Program-made: the position numbers and the translations under genes | The notes under the pieces: generated by a model | Told to the model about the DNA's origin: nothing | Seen by the model: the letters and a program-made list of their open reading frames with translations, nothing else | The model's database searches: none | In this document: positions 5,604 through 6,772 of the stretch, piece by piece | Layout: the number at the start of each line of letters is the position of its first letter | Numbering within the stretch: position 1 is the stretch's first letter | Assembly (NCBI GenBank): GCA_958454405.1 | Contig: CAUEBO010000099.1 | Span: 1-6,772 of the forward strand | From: an uncultured Eggerthellaceae bacterium | Lineage (GTDB): Bacteria; Actinomycetota; Coriobacteriia; Coriobacteriales; Eggerthellaceae | Length of the DNA: 6,772 nucleotides | Direction: 5' to 3'

Positions 5604-5624
5604 GACTGCACATTCGACCGCGTT
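5604..5624 (+). repeat. Interspersed repeat, copy C
   Basis: GACTGCACATTCGACCGCG plus two Ts. It is the exact inverse of copy B, 85 nt away, and a 17/19 match to copy A, 233 bp to the left. Confidence 0.8.
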
Positions 5625-5753
5625 CTCGGACATCTGCGGTTCGGGCCGAATGCTTCCGAAAGACCGGCCGGCGTTGTGGAGGCGGATCGGCCAGGACCAT
5701 GGGAAGGGCGGTTTGGCGGCGGGCGAGAAGACTCCGTGCACAGGAGATTTGCG

Positions 5754-5768
5754 CGTTTCGACGAAACG
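5754..5768. promoter_or_regulatory. Perfect 7-1-7 dyad, possible protein-binding site
   Basis: CGTTTCG and CGAAACG flank a single A. The spacer is too short for a good RNA hairpin, so a DNA-binding site is more likely than an RNA structure. It is about 250 nt upstream of the carbamoyltransferase start. I do not recognise it as a known operator. Confidence 0.35.
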
Positions 5769-5861
5769 GCTTCAGCTGCGAAAACGCCTTCCTCGCGGTG
5801 AAGGGGGTCGTTTGACGGCCTGGGTCAACTCGCGCGCGATGCGCCCTGCTCGCATGTCATG

Positions 5862-5897
5862 CCGGTTGAGCGCGGCAAACGCTTCGGCTTCAACCGG
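5862..5897 (+). other. Hairpin in the region upstream of the carbamoyltransferase gene
   Basis: CCGGTTGA (5862-5869) pairs perfectly with TCAACCGG (5890-5897) around a 20-nt loop that can itself partly pair (AGCG with CGCT). A short CCTGCG tandem repeat follows at 5901-5912, with a variant CCTGTGCG after it. Whether it is transcribed is unknown because no good promoter is visible. Confidence 0.4.
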
Positions 5898-5957
5898 GGG
5901 CCTGCGCCTGCGCCTGTGCGGCGTTTCGGCACAATCGGGCGCGTATGAACAGGCGCG

Positions 5958-5980
5958 CCGTCCATCCTGCCGATGGGCGG
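5958..5980 (+). other. Hairpin just upstream of the carbamoyltransferase ribosome binding site
   Basis: CCGTCCATC (5958-5966) pairs with GATGGGCGG (5972-5980), nine pairs including one G-T, around a 5-nt loop. It ends 23 nt before the AGGAGG site, so it would lie in the leader if transcription begins upstream, perhaps at the weak TATGAA at 5944-5949. It does not cover the ribosome binding site. Confidence 0.35.
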
Positions 5981-6014
5981 GCTGCGCGCGCAACCCGACT
6001 GACAGGAGGACGCC

Positions 6015-6772
6015 ATGGCGCATTCGACCAAGAAAGACTTCATCGACACCAACGACTTCACGAAAGAGGAGCTGCTCGACATCATCGACCTTTCGCTGGC
6101 CATGAAGGAGATGATCAAGGCGGGCGCCTACCCGCTCATCCTGAAGCACCGCTCGCTCGGCATGATCTTCCAGCAGGTGTCCACCCGCACGCGCATCTCG
6201 TTCGAGACGGCCATGACCGACCTGGGCGGCACCGGCGAGTTCTTCGCGCCGGGCACCATCCAGCTGGGCGGCCACGAGACCATCGAAGACTCCGCCCGCG
6301 TGATGGGCCGTTTGCTGGACATCCTCATGGCTCGCGTCGACCGCCATGAAGACCTGGTGAACCTGGCGAAGTACTCGCCGGCGCCGGTCATCAACGGCAT
6401 GTCGGACTACAACCATCCCACGCAGGAGATGGGCGACCTCATGACCATGATCGAGCATTTGCCCGAGGGCAAGCGCATCGAGGATTGCAAGATGGTGTTC
6501 GTGGGCGACGCTACGCAGGTGTGCGTGTCCGAGATGTTCATCTGCTCGAAGATGGGCATGGACTTCGTGCAGTACGGCCCCCAGGGACATCAGATGCCCG
6601 AGGAGCTGCTGGCTATCGGCAAGAAGAACTGCGAGGTGTCGGGCGGCAGCGTGTCCGTGACCGACGACCGCGAGGCTGCCATGAAGGACGCCGACTTCGT
6701 GTACACCGACGTGTGGTACGGCCTGTACGACAAGGAGCTGTCGAAGGACGAGCGCATGGCCATCTTCTACCC
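6015..6772 (+). CDS. ptcA: Putrescine carbamoyltransferase (partial, N-terminal 252 residues)
   Basis: The enzyme carries out carbamoylputrescine + phosphate = putrescine + carbamoyl phosphate, the phosphorolytic step of the agmatine deiminase pathway; carbamate kinase can then make ATP from carbamoyl phosphate. The gene is open at the right edge, so about 250 of the usual 340 or so residues are seen. The carbamoyl phosphate motif STRTR is at 56-60 and HPTQ at 134-137. The decisive part is DVWYGLY at 232-238: ornithine carbamoyltransferases have an SMG loop here, while putrescine enzymes have YGLY. Long stretches, such as GTIQLGGHETIEDSARV and PVINGMSDYNHPTQEMGDL, closely resemble the Enterococcus faecalis enzyme as I remember it. 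AGGAGG (6004-6009) lies 5 nt before the ATG. Agmatine deiminase, an antiporter and carbamate kinase genes would be expected to the right. Confidence 0.95.
   Translation, partial: MAHSTKKDFIDTNDFTKEELLDIIDLSLAMKEMIKAGAYPLILKHRSLGMIFQQVSTRTRISFETAMTDLGGTGEFFAPGTIQLGGHETIEDSARVMGRLLDILMARVDRHEDLVNLAKYSPAPVINGMSDYNHPTQEMGDLMTMIEHLPEGKRIEDCKMVFVGDATQVCVSEMFICSKMGMDFVQYGPQGHQMPEELLAIGKKNCEVSGGSVSVTDDREAAMKDADFVYTDVWYGLYDKELSKDERMAIFY

Larger units (their letters stand above)
5498..5624. repeat. 127-bp unit bounded by perfect 21-bp inverted repeats
   Basis: Copies B and C bracket 85 nt. A transcript would fold into a perfect 21-bp stem; the outer flanks allow a few more pairs with mismatches and G-U. 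The size and terminal inverted repeats resemble a MITE or a REP-pair, but no convincing target-site duplication is seen at the two edges and no transposase is in the window. Confidence 0.6.
5149..6014. other. 866-nt divergent intergenic region without a convincing gene
   Basis: This gap between the divergent acetyltransferase and carbamoyltransferase genes is far longer than the others in the window. Open frames cross it on both strands, but none has a ribosome binding site, a recognisable protein or residue composition unlike random high-GC translation. It contains a probable minus-strand promoter (near 5190-5218), a 10-bp direct repeat, three copies of a CATTCGACCGCG repeat, an odd dyad at 5754-5768 and two hairpins nearer the carbamoyltransferase gene. 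The stretch 5641-5750 shows nothing I can name. A non-coding RNA or mobile repeat element is possible. Confidence 0.6.

Noticed and set aside
5371..5624. CRISPR array
   Set aside because: There are only three repeat copies, one inverted, with unequal spacing and sequence drift, and no cas gene. This does not fit an array.
5060..5741. Minus-strand open frames in the long gap (about 140-300 codons)
   Set aside because: They overlap the acetyltransferase gene or the repeats, lack ribosome binding sites, and have Arg/Ser/Pro-rich compositions typical of off-frame GC-rich translation.
5489..5815. 108-codon plus-strand open frame across repeats B and C
   Set aside because: No ribosome binding site precedes it and its residues come largely from the inverted repeat. 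It is more likely a repeat read through by chance.
5866..5894. TTGAGC-17-TTCAAC as a carbamoyltransferase promoter
   Set aside because: The -10 match is only three of six, and the bases are explained by the perfect hairpin at 5862-5897.
5944..5949. TATGAA as a firm -10 box for the carbamoyltransferase gene
   Set aside because: There is no acceptable -35 at 15-18 nt, so it is mentioned only as a weak possibility and not listed as a promoter.
6015..6035. Fourth copy of the CATTCGACC repeat at the carbamoyltransferase start
   Set aside because: GCATTCGACC here is part of the coding sequence (His-Ser-Thr) and matches only nine core bases, with no similarity on either side.
3466..6105. 879-codon open frame on the plus strand
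   Set aside because: It runs antisense through the MerR and acetyltransferase genes and across the repeat-rich gap. It has no ribosome binding site or recognisable domain, and long stop-free antisense frames are expected in such GC-rich DNA.

Overview
This is a very GC-rich window carrying seven protein-coding genes, one cut at each edge. The strong purine-rich ribosome binding sites, dense coding on both strands and a putrescine (not ornithine) carbamoyltransferase resembling that of the agmatine deiminase pathway suggest an anaerobic actinobacterium. Eggerthellaceae (Eggerthella or Gordonibacter type) is my best guess, but this is inference from style and gene content; no rRNA or other phylogenetic marker is present.

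Layout. (1) 1-960, plus strand: the last 48 codons of a polar amino acid ABC transporter ATPase, followed 4 nt later by a histidine phosphatase gene. (2) 961-1045: a short convergent gap with two GC-rich hairpins. (3) 1046-5148, minus strand, read right to left: GNAT acetyltransferase, MerR-family regulator (GTG start, 3 nt behind the acetyltransferase), MFS exporter, and a short-chain dehydrogenase/reductase with an unusual charged, Trp-rich tail. (4) 5149-6014: an 866-nt divergent gap with no convincing gene. It holds three copies of a repeat with core CATTCGACCGCG, two of them in perfect 21-bp inverted orientation, plus several hairpins. (5) 6015 to the right edge, plus strand: putrescine carbamoyltransferase with a strong AGGAGG site.

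The most informative regulatory feature lies between merR and the MFS gene. A 9-3-9 dyad (ACCCCGACG / CGTCGGGGT) sits in a 19-bp spacer between TTGACC and TTTACT. This is the overlong-spacer architecture of promoters activated by MerR-family proteins, with the dyad starting inside the -35 box as at CueR-controlled copA. The regulator encoded just upstream is the obvious candidate to switch on the exporter. The same dyad followed by five Ts also looks like an intrinsic terminator for the acetyltransferase-merR transcript. The MFS ribosome binding site can pair with an upstream copy that would be present only in read-through RNA.

The minus-strand genes therefore read as a possible small-molecule resistance or stress module: acetyltransferase plus sensor in one operon, an inducible exporter, and a reductase that probably has its own promoter and a structured leader. 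The substrate and inducer cannot be read from the sequence.
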